From an uncultured Spirochaetota bacterium (GTDB lineage Bacteria; Spirochaetota; UBA4802; UBA5368): a DNA stretch of 5,957 nucleotides. The notes below the pieces were generated by a model, which was not told the origin of the DNA, searched no databases, and saw nothing but the letters and a program-made list of their open reading frames with translations. The position numbers and the translations under genes are program-made. Shown here in pieces: positions 5,912 through 5,957 of this stretch. Where the stretch lies: positions 1-5,957 of the forward strand of contig CALMJO010000717.1 of NCBI GenBank assembly GCA_937864375.1, given 5' to 3'. Positions within the stretch are counted from its first letter, which is position 1, and each line of letters starts with the position of its first letter.

Positions 5912-5957
5912 CTGTCTCTTATACACATCTGACGCTGCCGACGAATAGAGAGGTGTA
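5912..5957. other. Illumina Nextera adapter read-through (not genomic)
   Basis: 5912-5930 is CTGTCTCTTATACACATCT, the Tn5 mosaic end used in Nextera libraries. 5931-5944 is GACGCTGCCGACGA, the reverse complement of the read-1 side adapter. 5945-5952 is ATAGAGAG, the reverse complement of the i5 index CTCTCTAT (S502). 5953-5957 is GTGTA, the first bases of the reverse-complemented P5 sequence. All parts are in the exact order of the commercial construct, so this is untrimmed adapter at a contig end. On the plus strand it creates a false peptide tail, LLYTSDAADE. Confidence 0.98.

Noticed and set aside
5912..5930. A real Tn5/IS50-type transposon end
   Set aside because: The mosaic end is followed directly by the read-1 adapter, the i5 index and P5 bases, so it is library sequence rather than a mobile element.
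5658..5948. Plus-strand reading frame ending in LLYTSDAADE
   Set aside because: Its last residues and stop come from the Nextera adapter, and the rest is the antisense of the gene at 5514-5911.

Overview
This GC-rich window holds a single-strand gene cluster. All five recognisable genes lie on the minus strand, so the cluster is transcribed from right to left. They are packed tightly: a 4-base overlap, then gaps of 19, 5 and 4 bases. That spacing indicates one polycistronic mRNA. No promoter or terminator is visible, and both ends of the operon appear to lie outside the window.

In transcription order the layout is: (1) the 3' part of an unrecognised small protein (5514-5911), whose 5' end is lost; (2) a TolC-family outer-membrane channel (4141-5517); (3) a periplasmic adaptor (membrane fusion protein) of the HlyD/AcrA type (2718-4121); (4) a predicted lipoprotein of four repeated Ig-like domains of the SbsA/Big_5 type (1270-2712); (5) a second, paralogous Big_5-type lipoprotein (1-1265), which starts at TTG and runs off the left edge inside its apparent fourth domain. 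No stretch over 300 bases lacks a gene.

The last 46 bases (5912-5957) are not genomic. They match an Illumina Nextera adapter: the transposon mosaic end, the read-1 primer site, an 8-base index reading as S502, and the first five bases of the P5 sequence, all in reverse complement. This marks the right edge as the end of an untrimmed short-read assembly. It also means the true start of the first gene cannot be seen.

The organism is a diderm bacterium, because an outer-membrane channel, a trans-periplasmic adaptor and lipoproteins are all present. The loose lipoboxes (T-A-S-C and V-P-G-C) and the Big_5 lipoproteins would fit a high-GC member of the Spirochaetota known from metagenomes, but that assignment is a weak inference.

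Working model: the TolC channel and the adaptor form the outer two thirds of a tripartite export machine. The inner-membrane pump (RND or ABC) is not in the window and probably lies beyond the left edge or upstream. The two Big_5 lipoproteins are co-expressed with the exporter and may be its cargo, an accessory, or surface structures. The sequence does not decide between these.
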